From positions 1 to 23,487 of the forward strand of contig CAMLFK010000049.1 of NCBI GenBank assembly GCA_946479255.1: a DNA stretch of 23,487 nt, given 5' to 3'. This stretch comes from an uncultured Oxalobacteraceae bacterium (GTDB taxonomy: Bacteria > Pseudomonadota > Gammaproteobacteria > Burkholderiales > Burkholderiaceae). Position numbers and translations under genes: made by a program. Positions within the stretch are counted from its first letter, which is position 1, and each line of letters opens with the position of its first letter. The notes below the pieces were generated by a model. The model was not told where the DNA came from. It did not search any database and was given only the letters and a program-made list of their open reading frames with translations. This document shows positions 1-8,680 of this stretch, piece by piece.

Positions 1-1
1 C

Positions 2-442
2 CAGCACCACGACGGCGCCCTGCTCGAGCAGATCGACCTGTCGACCTGGGTCACCATGTCGATCCAGCGCGCTGTTGAGAAAGTTCAGTCGCGTCTGCAA
101 GATGGCCTGTCCTTCCTGGCAACCGTCGGTTCGACCGCACCGTTTATCGGTCTGTTCGGTACCGTGTGGGGTATTTATGGCGCGCTGACCAACATCGGCA
201 TGACCGGTAACGCGTCGATCGACAAGGTTGCAGGCCCAGTGGGTGAAGCGCTGATCATGACCGCAATCGGTCTGGCAGTCGCGGTTCCTGCGGTTCTGGG
301 TTACAACTGGCTGCTGCGTCGTAACAAGACCGCAATGGAAGACATCCGTTCGTTTTCGGCTGACGTTCACTCGGTACTGATCTCGGGTGCAATGTCGACC
401 TCCGAAGCTGGCCGTGCTGCCGGCGCTAAAAAGATTGGATAA
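2..442 (+). CDS. exbB: ExbB/TolQ/MotA-family proton channel subunit (5' truncated)
   Basis: This is the C-terminal 146 residues of an inner-membrane proton channel protein. The reading frame is open from base 2 and the true start lies left of the window. The visible part holds the family hallmark: a long hydrophobic stretch rich in Gly/Thr (around FLATVGSTAPFIGLFGTVWG), followed by the helix with MTAIGLAVAVPAV, then a cytoplasmic tail. In this family the subunit forms a pentamer around an ExbD dimer and converts proton motive force into work on TonB or Tol partners. It ends three bases before the next start, so it is co-transcribed with two exbD genes. That context favours ExbB (TonB system) over MotA. 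TolQ is not excluded from a fragment, and TonB itself would lie upstream, outside the window. Confidence 0.9.
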   Translation, partial: QHHDGALLEQIDLSTWVTMSIQRAVEKVQSRLQDGLSFLATVGSTAPFIGLFGTVWGIYGALTNIGMTGNASIDKVAGPVGEALIMTAIGLAVAVPAVLGYNWLLRRNKTAMEDIRSFSADVHSVLISGAMSTSEAGRAAGAKKIG

Positions 443-445
443 ATC

Positions 446-874
446 ATGTCGATGAGTGTGGGCTCCGATAACGGAGGCGAAGATGCAATCATGTCGGAAA
501 TCAACACGACGCCGCTAGTCGACATCATGTTGGTTCTGCTGATCATCTTCCTGATTACGAGTCCGGTGGTCCTCAAACTGCAGAAGATTTCCTTGCCGAA
601 TGAGACCAACCAGGCAATCAAACCTACGCCGGAAGACGTGAACATCGTTGTCAATAAAGATGGCGACATGTACTGGAACCAGACCAAGCTGGAAAACACC
701 GATGCCCTGTTCGAGTTTTTGAAAAAGGAATCGGTCAAGCTGCCTCAACCGAAGGTACATGTCCGTGGCGATCAGGAAACGCGCTACGAGTTCATCGGCA
801 AGGTGATCTACACGGCACAGCGTGCTGGGATTCAGAAGGTCGGTTTCGTTACCGAACCACCTGACAAGGGTTAA
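446..874 (+). CDS. exbD: ExbD/TolR-family biopolymer transport protein, first copy
   Basis: A 142-residue protein with the ExbD plan: short cytoplasmic N-terminus, one transmembrane helix at about residues 24-42, and a periplasmic domain. The motif NTTPLVDIMLVLLIIF carries the membrane Asp at residue 26, the expected proton-carrying residue of ExbD/TolR. The periplasmic part (about 45-142) ends in the typical pattern of alternating strands and a helix (YEFIGKVIYTAQRAGIQKVGFVTE). The start at 446 lies three bases after the exbB stop, which implies translational coupling. It pairs with the second exbD copy downstream; both proteins begin with a near-identical MSM-x-VGS stretch, suggesting duplication. 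Together with ExbB it should energise TonB-dependent outer-membrane transport. Confidence 0.93.
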   Translation: MSMSVGSDNGGEDAIMSEINTTPLVDIMLVLLIIFLITSPVVLKLQKISLPNETNQAIKPTPEDVNIVVNKDGDMYWNQTKLENTDALFEFLKKESVKLPQPKVHVRGDQETRYEFIGKVIYTAQRAGIQKVGFVTEPPDKG

Positions 875-880
875 TTCCCG

Positions 881-947
881 CTCCGCAGGAGAACACGGCC
901 AGGGCCGGGCCAGCGATGGCCTGACCGGGACGCCCTGCCCTGCGGAG
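881..947 (+). repeat. Inverted repeat between the two exbD genes
   Basis: The 101-base gap between the exbD copies can fold into a nested hairpin. The outer arms CTCCGCAGG (881-889) and CCTGCGGAG (939-947) match perfectly. Inside them AGGGC (901-905) pairs with GCCCT (932-936), and GGCC (908-911) pairs with GGCC (918-921). No T-run follows, so a rho-independent terminator is unlikely. A role in mRNA processing or in setting the ratio of the two ExbD proteins is inference only. Confidence 0.55.
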
Positions 948-975
948 GAATCCCAACATTTGAAAAGGAAACACC

Positions 976-1407
976 ATGAGTATGAATGTCGGTTCCAGTT
1001 CTGGCGGCGGCGCCGATCCAGAACCAATGATGGAAATGAACATGACGCCCTTGATCGACGTGATGTTGGTCTTGATCATCATGTTGATTATCACGATTCC
1101 GAAACAGAACCATTCGGTCAACCTGAACATGCCGGTCGGCAAGCCGCCAGAAAAGACGGTTGAACCGGTTGTCGTGACGATCGACGTCGACTTCGACGGG
1201 ACGATCATGTGGGACGGCCAGATTGTTCCGGATCGTGCTACGCTTGAGCAGAAACTGATGGGTGTCGCTGCTCAGCCTGACCAGCCGGAAGTGCACCTGC
1301 GTCCGAACAAGCTGGTATCGTACAAATATGTCGCTGGCGTGATGGCGTCGGCCCAGCGTCTGGGCGTGAACAAAATCGGCATGGTTGGCAACGAGCAGTT
1401 CCAATAA
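976..1407 (+). CDS. exbD: ExbD/TolR-family biopolymer transport protein, second copy
   Basis: A 143-residue ExbD paralogue. A transmembrane helix runs at about residues 26-42 in the motif MTPLIDVMLVLIIMLIIT, with the membrane Asp at residue 28. A periplasmic domain follows. The start has a clear Shine-Dalgarno sequence (AAGGAA, about 6 bases upstream). It differs from the first copy in its longer Gly/Ser-rich N-terminus and in its periplasmic sequence. Two tandem ExbD proteins after ExbB are known from xanthomonads and several betaproteobacteria, where both can be needed for some substrates; whether that holds here is inference. A strong terminator follows 18 bases after the stop. Confidence 0.93.
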   Translation: MSMNVGSSSGGGADPEPMMEMNMTPLIDVMLVLIIMLIITIPKQNHSVNLNMPVGKPPEKTVEPVVVTIDVDFDGTIMWDGQIVPDRATLEQKLMGVAAQPDQPEVHLRPNKLVSYKYVAGVMASAQRLGVNKIGMVGNEQFQ

Positions 1408-1425
1408 ATCGTTATTGACTATACG

Positions 1426-1459
1426 GACACGGCAGGCATTCCCTGCCGTGTCGCTTTTT
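1426..1459 (+). terminator. Rho-independent terminator after second exbD
   Basis: A perfect 11-bp stem GACACGGCAGG (1426-1436) / CCTGCCGTGTC (1442-1452) with a 5-base loop is followed by GC and five T's (1455-1459). It sits only 16 bases before the start codon of the next gene. It therefore either ends the exb operon or acts as an attenuator for the TPR gene. Confidence 0.85.
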
Positions 1460-1475
1460 GAAAGAAAGATTTCGA

Positions 1476-2705
1476 ATGATCAAGAACCGTCTCGCACACC
1501 TCGGCCTCGCCATGGCCGCAATTGGTTTTACCGCAGCAAGCCCGATGCTCGGCCTGTCCACCGCAGTTGCCGCTGAGACCGTGAGCCCGGCAGTCGGCGC
1601 TCCCCTGCAGGCAGCGCAGGCGCTGATGAAACAAGGCAAACACAAAGATGCGCTGGCCAAACTGCGTGAAGCAGACGCCGCCGCCAAGAACAGCCACGAG
1701 AATTACCTGGTCGAGCGCGTGCGCGCCTCGGCAGCTTCGTCCGCCGGTGACTACGACACCGCGGCCAAATCGTTCGAAAAACTGATCGCCTCGGGCAAAC
1801 TGAGCGCGGCTGAACGCAGTAACTTCGAAGATGGCCTGATCGGCATCTACATCCGCGCCAAGGACTACGGCAAGGCCAACGCCGCCATCCAGAACGCCAT
1901 GAAGAGCGGCAACGATCCTAAATGGCGCGCCTACCTGCTGCAGAACTATTTCCATCAAGGTAACCTGAAGGGCCTGGAAAGTGAACTGTCGCAGATGGAA
2001 AAGAGCGGCCGCACCCCGAGCGAAGACCAGTACGGCATGCTCGCCAACCTGCAGAACAGCAAGGGTGACAAGGCAGGCTTCGTCAACACCATCGAAAAGC
2101 TGGCGACCCACTACCCGAAAATCAACTACTGGACCGACCTGCTGAACCGCGTGACGGCCAAGCCAGGTTTCGCCAGCCGTCTGTCGATCGATGTCTACCG
2201 CCTCAAGTTCGCCAACAACCTGATCAAGAAGCCATCCGAGTACCTGGAAATCGCCCAGCTGGCCCTGCAAGCCAAAGCCCCTGGCGAAGCCGTCAAGATC
2301 ATCGAGCGCGGCTACAAGAGCGGTGTGCTGGGTGTGGGCGCTGAAGCGGCCCGTCACCAGCGTCTGAAGGACCTGGCCGACAAGACCCTGGCCGACGACC
2401 TGAAGAATGCCGCCACCACCGAAGCCGCACTGGTCAAAGCTAACGACCAGGACGGTCTGCTGGCCCTGGGCTATGGCCTGGTGCAAGCTGGCCAGGCCGA
2501 AAAAGGTCTGGCGCTGATGGAAGGCGCGATCAAGGCCGGCAAGCTGAAGTACCCTGAAGACGCCAAGCTGCGCCTGGGCCAAGCCTACTTCGTTGCCGGT
2601 AACAAGGCGAAAGCCCTGTCCATGCTCAAGACTGTCAAGGGCACCGACGGCACCGCCGAACTGGCCCGTTACTGGACCATGGCGATCAGCCGTCCGATGA
2701 ACTGA
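1476..2705 (+). CDS. Secreted tetratricopeptide-repeat protein
   Basis: A 409-residue protein with a Sec signal peptide (basic MIKNR start, hydrophobic core, likely cleavage after residues VAA at 31-33). The mature part is helix-rich and shows TPR-like units, for example around residues 45-70 (ALMKQGKHKDALAKLREA), 80-105 (AGDYDTAAKSFEKL), 120-145 (AKDYGKANAAIQNAM) and near the C-terminus (YFVAGNKAKALSMLK). The start at 1476 is chosen over an in-frame TTG at 1458 because a purine-rich AAAGAAAGA sits just upstream and the signal peptide starts here. TPR proteins are scaffolds for protein partners. Its place behind exbB-exbD-exbD suggests a periplasmic accessory of the TonB machinery. That is inference, and no enzymatic motif is visible. 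Confidence 0.85.
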   Translation: MIKNRLAHLGLAMAAIGFTAASPMLGLSTAVAAETVSPAVGAPLQAAQALMKQGKHKDALAKLREADAAAKNSHENYLVERVRASAASSAGDYDTAAKSFEKLIASGKLSAAERSNFEDGLIGIYIRAKDYGKANAAIQNAMKSGNDPKWRAYLLQNYFHQGNLKGLESELSQMEKSGRTPSEDQYGMLANLQNSKGDKAGFVNTIEKLATHYPKINYWTDLLNRVTAKPGFASRLSIDVYRLKFANNLIKKPSEYLEIAQLALQAKAPGEAVKIIERGYKSGVLGVGAEAARHQRLKDLADKTLADDLKNAATTEAALVKANDQDGLLALGYGLVQAGQAEKGLALMEGAIKAGKLKYPEDAKLRLGQAYFVAGNKAKALSMLKTVKGTDGTAELARYWTMAISRPMN

Positions 2706-2735
2706 TCGGCCATAGCTTAGCGCGATCGCTGCCTG

Positions 2736-2771
2736 AAAAGCGCTGCCTGCATCTTGCAGGCAGCGCTTTTT
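2736..2771 (+). terminator. Rho-independent terminator after the TPR gene
   Basis: A perfect 16-bp stem, AAAAGCGCTGCCTGCA (2736-2751) and its complement (2755-2770), with a 3-base loop and a T-run at 2767-2771. The A-rich left arm mirrors the T-rich right arm, so it may work in both directions. It separates the exb/TPR genes from the ribF cluster. Confidence 0.92.
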
Positions 2772-2781
2772 GCTTTGAACG

Positions 2782-2787
2782 TATAAT
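2782..2787 (+). promoter_or_regulatory. Candidate -10 box for ribF
   Basis: A perfect TATAAT lies 56 bases before the ribF start and directly after the terminator. No good -35 box is found 16-18 bases upstream (that position is inside the terminator arm) and there is no extended -10 TGn. If used, it may need an activator or depend on the -10 alone. Confidence 0.4.
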
Positions 2788-2792
2788 CTTGT

Positions 2793-2825
2793 TTTTCGTA
2801 TCGTTCTTTTCGTATCTTTCGTAAC
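2793..2825 (+). repeat. Short direct repeats in the ribF leader
   Basis: TTTTCGTATC occurs twice exactly (2793-2802 and 2807-2816), followed by a degenerate third copy CTTTCGTAAC (2816-2825). They lie between the candidate -10 box and the ribF start. No function is known to me for this motif. Confidence 0.6.
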
Positions 2826-2843
2826 GGACTCACAGCCCTGCCC

Positions 2844-3815
2844 ATGAAGGTATTTCGCGGACTTCCCAACGACCGTGCGCGCGCCCCTTGCGCGCTAACG
2901 ATCGGCAATTTCGACGGCGTTCACCGCGGCCACCAGGCCCTGCTGGGCCGCGTCCGCGCCGCCGCCGCAAGCCTCAATCTGGAAGCGGCGGTGATGACGT
3001 TCGAACCGCATCCGCGCGAATTTTTCGCCGAACGCAGCGGCGACCTGTCCAAGGCGCCCAACCGCATCGCCAACCTGCGCGACAAGTTGCAGTCGCTCTC
3101 CAACGCCGGCATCGACCGCGTCATCGTCGAACACTTCAACGCCCATTTCGCCAGCATCACGCCCGAGGAATTTACCGAGCGCGTGCTGGTCGACGGCCTG
3201 CACGTCAAGTGGCTGATGGTGGGCGACGACTTCTGCTACGGCGCCCGGCGCGCCGGCAATGTCGCCATGCTGATGGAAGCCGGCAAGCGCCATGGCTTTC
3301 ACGTCGAGACCTTAGCCACCGTGATGCATGGCGAGCAACGCATCTCGTCCTCGGCCGTGCGCGCGGCGCTGGCCGCCGGCGACTTCATCCAGGCCAAGGA
3401 ACTGCTCGGCCACGGCTATGCCATTTCCGGCCACGTGATCCACGGTCAAAAGCTCGGCCGCACGCTCGGCTTTCCGACACTCAATCTGCGCGTGGCGCAC
3501 CGCCCTGCCCTGTCCGGCATTTTCGTGGTGCAGGTGCACGGCCTCGGCCCGGCGCCGCTGCCCGCCGTCGCCAGCCTGGGCGTGCGTCCCACCGTCGACG
3601 ACAGCGGCCGCATGCTGCTCGAAGTCCATGTATTCGACTATGCCCAGTCCTGTTACGGCAAGCTGGTACGGGTCGAATTCCTGGAAAAAATCCGCGACGA
3701 AGAAAAGTACGGCGACCTCGACAGCCTGACCGCCGCCATCAGCCGCGACAGCGACAAGGCGCGCGCCTACTTTACCCGCCGCGCCGGCGCCCTGACCGCC
3801 ACCGACCGAATTTGA
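2844..3815 (+). CDS. ribF: Bifunctional riboflavin kinase / FAD synthetase
   Basis: A 323-residue RibF, near the usual 310 or so. It phosphorylates riboflavin to FMN and adenylylates FMN to FAD in the cytoplasm. The N-terminal FAD synthetase domain (about 1-185) carries the nucleotidyltransferase motif GNFDGVHRGH (21-30) and ISSSAVR (167-173). The C-terminal riboflavin kinase domain (about 190-315) carries GFPTLNL (209-215), GVRPTV (246-251) and the catalytic Glu in LLEVHVFD (Glu260). The ATG at 2844 fits the family N-terminus, though no good Shine-Dalgarno sequence is seen. It heads the ribF-ileS-lspA-coaBC-dut cluster. I see no FMN riboswitch in the 72-base leader. Confidence 0.96.
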   Translation: MKVFRGLPNDRARAPCALTIGNFDGVHRGHQALLGRVRAAAASLNLEAAVMTFEPHPREFFAERSGDLSKAPNRIANLRDKLQSLSNAGIDRVIVEHFNAHFASITPEEFTERVLVDGLHVKWLMVGDDFCYGARRAGNVAMLMEAGKRHGFHVETLATVMHGEQRISSSAVRAALAAGDFIQAKELLGHGYAISGHVIHGQKLGRTLGFPTLNLRVAHRPALSGIFVVQVHGLGPAPLPAVASLGVRPTVDDSGRMLLEVHVFDYAQSCYGKLVRVEFLEKIRDEEKYGDLDSLTAAISRDSDKARAYFTRRAGALTATDRI

Positions 3816-3911
3816 CGCTTGCCCCTCGGCCTTTCGCGCCGCCCGCCAGCGTCCACGGCATCCTTAGCAGTACACAAATTTAGAAGCACGCAAATTTTTT
3901 TGAAGAACAAT

Positions 3912-6827
3912 ATGTCCGATACCAGCAAACCAGTTGCCCAGAACCAGCCGCAAAAAGCCGCCAAGAAGCCCGAAGGTAACAAGAAGCCTGAGAGCAAATA
4001 CCCGGTCAACATGACCGATACCCCGTTTCCGATGCGCGGTGACCTCGCCAAGCGCGAACCGGGCTGGATCACGCAATGGCAGGACAAGAAAATCTACGAG
4101 CGCGTGCGCAAGGCCGCCAAAGGCCGCCCGATGTTCGTGCTGCACGATGGCCCTCCGTATGCCAACGGCGACATCCACCTCGGCCACTCGGTCAACAAGA
4201 TCCTCAAAGACATGGTGGTCAAAGCCCGTACGATCGCCGGCTTCGACGCGCCCTACGTGCCGGGCTGGGACTGCCACGGCATGCCGATCGAAATCCAGAT
4301 CGAAAAACTGTATGGCAAAAACCTGCCGACCGCCGAGGTACTGAGCAAGGCGCGCGCCTACGCCACCGAACAGGTCGAGCGCCAGAAGAAGGACTTCATC
4401 CGCCTGGGCGTGCTGGGCGAATGGGACAATCCCTACCTCACCATGGCCTACGGTAACGAGGCCGACGAACTGCGCGCGCTCGGCAAATTGCTCGACAAAG
4501 GCTATGTGTATCGCGGCCTCAAGCCCGTCAACTGGTGCTTCGACTGCGGCTCGGCCCTGGCCGAAGCGGAAGTGGAATACCAGGACAAGCGCGACCCGGC
4601 CATCGACGTCGGCTTCGCCTTTGCCCAGCACGACAAGCTGGCTGCCGCTTTTGGGGTGCCGGCCCTGCCGGCGGGCGACGGCTTCATCGTCATCTGGACC
4701 ACCACACCCTGGACCATTCCGTCCAACCAGGCCCTGAACGTCAACCCGGAAATCAGCTACGCGCTGGTGGAAACGACCCGTGACGGTAAACCCTTGCTGC
4801 TGATCCTGGCCGCCGACCTGGTCGAAGCCTGCCTGCAGCGCTACAAGCTCGAAGGGCGCAGCATCGCCACCACCCTTGGCGCCGCGCTGGAGGGCATCGC
4901 CTTCAAGCACCCGCTGCACGCGCGCGACGCCTTCTACGACCGCCTGTCGCCGGTCTACCTGGCCGACTACGTCACTACCGAAAGCGGCACCGGCGTGGTC
5001 CACTCCGCGCCCGCCTACGGCCAGGACGACTTCATCTCCTGCAAATCGCACGGCATGAAGGACGACGAGATCCTCACCCCGGTGATGGGCGACGGCCGCT
5101 TCGCCTCGACCCTGCCGCTGTTCGGCGGCCTGACCATCTGGGAAGCGTCCAAGCCGATCTGCAGCGCCCTGAGCGAAGCCGGCGCCCTGTTCGAACTGAA
5201 GATGTTCGACCACAGCTATATGCACTGCTGGCGCCACAAGACCCCGATCGTCTACCGCGCCACCAGCCAGTGGTTCGCCGGCATGGACATCACCCCCAAA
5301 GACGGCGGCCCGAGCCTGCGCGAAACCGCATTGAAAGGCATCAGCCAGACCCGGTTCTTCCCTGACTGGGGCCAGGCCCGCCTGCACGGCATGATCGAGA
5401 ACCGTCCCGACTGGACCCTGTCGCGCCAGCGCCAATGGGGCGTGCCGATGGCCTTCTTCATCCACAAGGAAACCGGCGAGCTGCACCCGCGCACGCCGGA
5501 GCTGATCGAACAGGTGGCCCAGCTGATCGAAAAAGGCGGCATCGACGCCTGGCTGGCCATCGAACCGAAAGACCTGCTCGGTGAAGACGCCGCCATGTAT
5601 GTCAAGAACAAGGACACGCTCGACGTCTGGTTCGATTCCGGCGTCACCCACCAGACCGTGCTGCGCGGCTCGCACGCCCAGCAATCGCACTTCCCGGCCG
5701 ACCTGTACCTGGAAGGCTCGGACCAGCACCGCGGCTGGTTCCATTCGTCCTTGCTGACCTCCTCCATGCTCAACGGCCAGCCGCCGTACAAGGCCCTGCT
5801 CACGCACGGCTTCACGGTCGACGCCGAGGGCAAGAAGATGTCCAAGTCGCTCGGGAACACCCTGGCCCCGCAAAAGATCTGCGACAGCCTGGGCGCCGAC
5901 ATCCTGCGCCTGTGGGTCGCCTCGACCGACTACACCGGCGAACTGGCCATGTCGGACGAAATCCTGAAACGCGTGACCGAGGCCTACCGCCGCATCCGCA
6001 ACACCGTGCGCTTCCTGCTGGCGAACACCTCCGACTTCGACCACGCCGTCAATGCCGTGCCGGCTGCCGAACTGCTCGAGATCGACCGCTACGCCATCGC
6101 TTCGATGGCCCAGCTGCAGCTCGATATCGCCGGCCACTTCGAGCGCTTCGAATTCCACCCGGTGGTGTCCAGGCTGCAGAACTACTGCTCGGAAGACCTG
6201 GGCGGCTTCTACCTCGACATCCTCAAGGACCGCCTGTACACCTCCGCGGTCGACTCGCACGCGCGCCGCTCGGCCCAGACCGCGCTGTGGCACATCACCC
6301 AGAGCCTGCTGCGCGCCATGGCCCCTATCCTCTCGTTTACCGCCGAGGAAGCATGGGCAGTGTTCGCCGGCGCCGAAGCGTATGCCGCCAGCGACGAGAC
6401 CATCTTCACCCAGACCTTCTGGGAGCTGCCGCAGATGATTGATGCCGCCGCCCTGCTCGACAAGTTCGGCAAATTGCGCGCCGTGCGCGCCGAAGTGACC
6501 AAGGAGCTCGAAGACCTGCGTACTTCCGGCGCGATCGGTTCGTCCCTGCAGGCCGAACTGACCATCAAGGCCGCGGCCGAGAAGTACCAGATCCTGGCCA
6601 GCCTGGACGACGACCTCAAGTTCGTCTTCATCACTTCAAGCGCCAGCGCGGTCGAAGTGGCCAGCGAAGCCGAGGAAGCCATCGCCGTGGCGGCATCCAG
6701 CGCGCCGAAGTGCGAGCGTTGCTGGCATTATCGCGCCGACGTCGGCAGCCACGCCGAGCACGCGGGCCTGTGCGGCCGCTGCTTCAGTAACCTGTACGGC
6801 AGCGGCGAAAAGCGCGCCTTTGCCTAA
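3912..6827 (+). CDS. ileS: Isoleucyl-tRNA synthetase
   Basis: A 971-residue class I aminoacyl-tRNA synthetase that charges tRNA-Ile. The HIGH motif is HLGH (89-92, within [12 protein letters not shown]) and KMSKS is at 642-646. The editing (CP1) domain lies between them with [11 protein letters not shown]. The C-terminal zinc-binding domain keeps all four cysteines (934, 937, 954, 957), which marks the usual bacterial zinc-containing form. The start at 3912 ([10 protein letters not shown]) is preferred to an in-frame TTG at 3819, which would add 31 residues unlike the family. The first 32 residues are Lys/Pro/Gln-rich and probably disordered. The 96-base gap after ribF holds no T-box signature. 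lspA follows after 40 bases. Confidence 0.98.
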   Translation: MSDTSKPVAQNQPQKAAKKPEGNKKPESKYPVNMTDTPFPMRGDLAKREPGWITQWQDKKIYERVRKAAKGRPMFVLHDGPPYANGDIHLGHSVNKILKDMVVKARTIAGFDAPYVPGWDCHGMPIEIQIEKLYGKNLPTAEVLSKARAYATEQVERQKKDFIRLGVLGEWDNPYLTMAYGNEADELRALGKLLDKGYVYRGLKPVNWCFDCGSALAEAEVEYQDKRDPAIDVGFAFAQHDKLAAAFGVPALPAGDGFIVIWTTTPWTIPSNQALNVNPEISYALVETTRDGKPLLLILAADLVEACLQRYKLEGRSIATTLGAALEGIAFKHPLHARDAFYDRLSPVYLADYVTTESGTGVVHSAPAYGQDDFISCKSHGMKDDEILTPVMGDGRFASTLPLFGGLTIWEASKPICSALSEAGALFELKMFDHSYMHCWRHKTPIVYRATSQWFAGMDITPKDGGPSLRETALKGISQTRFFPDWGQARLHGMIENRPDWTLSRQRQWGVPMAFFIHKETGELHPRTPELIEQVAQLIEKGGIDAWLAIEPKDLLGEDAAMYVKNKDTLDVWFDSGVTHQTVLRGSHAQQSHFPADLYLEGSDQHRGWFHSSLLTSSMLNGQPPYKALLTHGFTVDAEGKKMSKSLGNTLAPQKICDSLGADILRLWVASTDYTGELAMSDEILKRVTEAYRRIRNTVRFLLANTSDFDHAVNAVPAAELLEIDRYAIASMAQLQLDIAGHFERFEFHPVVSRLQNYCSEDLGGFYLDILKDRLYTSAVDSHARRSAQTALWHITQSLLRAMAPILSFTAEEAWAVFAGAEAYAASDETIFTQTFWELPQMIDAAALLDKFGKLRAVRAEVTKELEDLRTSGAIGSSLQAELTIKAAAEKYQILASLDDDLKFVFITSSASAVEVASEAEEAIAVAASSAPKCERCWHYRADVGSHAEHAGLCGRCFSNLYGSGEKRAFA

Positions 6828-6867
6828 GCCGCGAGCCCACTCTTACCCACCACAACAATAACAATCC

Positions 6868-7386
6868 ATGCCAAGCAAAAAGAAACAGCTGTTCTCCTCC
6901 TCGCCGCAAGGCGGCAACAGCCTCACCCCATGGCTGGGCATCGCCTTTGTCATCGTCCTGCTCGACCAGCTGACCAAGATCGTGGTCGAGCGCCTGTTCG
7001 TGTTCGGCGAAACCCTGCCGGTGACTTCCTTCTTTAACCTGGTGCTGGCCTATAACCGCGGCGCCGCCTTCAGCTTCCTGACCAACGAAAGCGGCTGGCA
7101 GCGCTATCTGTTCACCGCCATCGGCTTCATCGCGGTCGGCTTCATCATCTACCTGCTGCGCCGCCACTCAGGGCAGCGCCTGTTCTGCTGGGCCCTCTCG
7201 CTCATCATGGGCGGCGCCATCGGCAACGTGATCGACCGCATCGCCTACGGCCACGTGATCGACTTCCTCGATTTCCATTTCGGCTCGCTCGGCCACTTCC
7301 CGGCCTTTAACCTCGCCGATACCGCCATCACCATCGGCGCCATCCTGTTCATCTACGATGAACTAAGGCGCGTCAACAAGCAGTAG
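6868..7386 (+). CDS. lspA: Lipoprotein signal peptidase (signal peptidase II)
   Basis: A 172-residue inner-membrane aspartyl protease that removes the signal peptide from diacylglyceryl-prolipoproteins. Four transmembrane helices are visible at about residues 21-40, 78-97, 103-122 and 146-165. The conserved blocks are all present: YNRGAAFSF (62-70), [10 protein letters not shown] (115-124), GHVIDF (128-133) and FNLADTAI (147-154). The catalytic dyad should be Asp132 and Asp151. The 19-residue N-terminal cytoplasmic extension is Lys/Ser-rich. Its position right after ileS is the classic ileS-lspA pairing of proteobacteria. A predicted substrate is encoded 2 kb downstream (the lipoprotein at 9147). 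Confidence 0.97.
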   Translation: MPSKKKQLFSSSPQGGNSLTPWLGIAFVIVLLDQLTKIVVERLFVFGETLPVTSFFNLVLAYNRGAAFSFLTNESGWQRYLFTAIGFIAVGFIIYLLRRHSGQRLFCWALSLIMGGAIGNVIDRIAYGHVIDFLDFHFGSLGHFPAFNLADTAITIGAILFIYDELRRVNKQ

Positions 7387-7413
7387 GATCCAACCAGCCA
7401 CCAGGAGCGTCGC

Positions 7414-8640
7414 ATGACGATGGATTTGCAAGGTAAGAAAATCGTCCTCGGCCTGTCCGGTGGCGTCGCCTGCTACAAGGCCGCGGAACTGTGCCGCGCC
7501 TTGACGCGCGAAGGCGCCAGCGTGCAGGTCGTGATGACCGATGCCGCTACCCATTTCATCACCGCCGTAACCATGCAGGCCCTGTCGGGCAACCCGGTCC
7601 ATACAGACCAGTGGGATGCCCGCATCGCCAACAACATGGCCCACATCGACTTGACGCGCGGCGCCGATGCCATCCTGATCGCGCCCTGCTCGGCCGATTT
7701 CATGCGCAAACTCGCGCACGGCGTGTGCGACGACCTGCTCTCGACCCTGTGCCTGGCCCGCCCCAGCGGCGTGCCGCTGCTGATCGCCCCCGCCATGAAC
7801 GTCGAAATGTGGCAGAACCCCGCCACCCAGCGCAATGCCGGGCAGCTGCGCGCCGACGGCATCGCCATCTTCGGCCCGGCCGCCGGCGAACAGGCCTGCG
7901 GCGAAGTCGGCCTGGGCCGCATGCTCGAACCGCTCGACCTGCTGGACGAACTGATCGCCTCCTTCCAGCCCAAGCTGCTGGCCGGGCGGCGCGTGCTGAT
8001 CACCGCCGGTCCTACTTTTGAGCCCATCGACCCGGTGCGCGGCATCACCAATCTCTCGTCCGGCAAGATGGGCTACGCGATTGCCCGCGCCGCGCGCGAA
8101 GCCGGCGCCGACGTCACCCTGGTGTCCGGCCCCACCACCCTGCCCACCCCGCATGGCGTACGCCGCACCAACGTGCAGAGCGCCCAGCAGATGCACGACG
8201 CGGTCATGTCCGCCGTCGGCGGCCAGCACGTCTTCATCGGCGTGGCCGCGGTGGCCGACTGGCGCGTCAAGAACGTCAGCGACCAGAAGATGAAGAAGCA
8301 GGAAGGCGGCGCCCCGCCGGTGCTCGAATTCGAACAGAACGCCGACATCCTCGCCGCGGTGGCCGCGACCACCTCGCTGTCCGGCTGGCCCTACTGCGTC
8401 GGCTTTGCCGCCGAATCGGAAAACCTGGTGGAGTACGGCGCCGTCAAGCGCGAGAAGAAAGGCATCCCGCTGCTGGTCGGGAACATCGGCCACCACACCT
8501 TCGGGGCCGACGACAACACCATCGTACTGTTCGACGAGACCGGCCACACCGTGCTGCCGCGCGCCGACAAGCTGACCCTGGCGCGCCAGCTCATTTCCGA
8601 GATCGGCAAGCGCCTCGAACAGCGCTCCCTGCTCAAATAA
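7414..8640 (+). CDS. coaBC: Phosphopantothenoylcysteine decarboxylase / phosphopantothenate-cysteine ligase
   Basis: A 408-residue bifunctional coenzyme A biosynthesis enzyme. The N-terminal CoaC flavoprotein domain (about 1-190) has the FMN-binding start GLSGGVACYKA, the catalytic His77 in MAHIDL, the APAMNVEMW substrate motif (125-133) and Cys162 in the lid segment EQACGEVGLGRM. The C-terminal CoaB ligase domain (about 190-405) has ITAGPTFEPIDPVR, Asn213 in TNLSSGKMG, AAVADWRV (278-285) and the Lys cluster at 292-295. A clear Shine-Dalgarno AGGAG lies about 7 bases before the ATG. It is 27 bases downstream of lspA and 40 bases upstream of dut. The dfp/coaBC-dut pairing is widespread in proteobacteria. 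Confidence 0.97.
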   Translation: MTMDLQGKKIVLGLSGGVACYKAAELCRALTREGASVQVVMTDAATHFITAVTMQALSGNPVHTDQWDARIANNMAHIDLTRGADAILIAPCSADFMRKLAHGVCDDLLSTLCLARPSGVPLLIAPAMNVEMWQNPATQRNAGQLRADGIAIFGPAAGEQACGEVGLGRMLEPLDLLDELIASFQPKLLAGRRVLITAGPTFEPIDPVRGITNLSSGKMGYAIARAAREAGADVTLVSGPTTLPTPHGVRRTNVQSAQQMHDAVMSAVGGQHVFIGVAAVADWRVKNVSDQKMKKQEGGAPPVLEFEQNADILAAVAATTSLSGWPYCVGFAAESENLVEYGAVKREKKGIPLLVGNIGHHTFGADDNTIVLFDETGHTVLPRADKLTLARQLISEIGKRLEQRSLLK

Positions 8641-8680
8641 AATCGCCACAACAGAACTTCAAGCTTTACTTATTTAACTT

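Noticed and set aside
1419..2582. Open frame of 387 codons opposite the TPR gene
   Set aside because: Same third-position effect. It runs through the terminator and shows no family motif.
2772..2843. FMN riboswitch ahead of ribF
   Set aside because: The leader is too short for the six-stem RFN element and lacks its conserved segments.
3816..3911. T-box leader ahead of ileS
   Set aside because: No antiterminator consensus and no specifier stem in the 96-base gap.
3819..3911. N-terminal extension of ileS from a TTG codon
   Set aside because: The added 31 residues do not resemble the family, and the ATG at 3912 gives a normal start.
3864..6293. Open frame of 809 codons on the minus strand opposite ileS
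   Set aside because: It is fully antisense to a clear isoleucyl-tRNA synthetase and comes from the GC bias at third positions. The protein has low-complexity Gly/Val/Asp/Gln composition and no domain.
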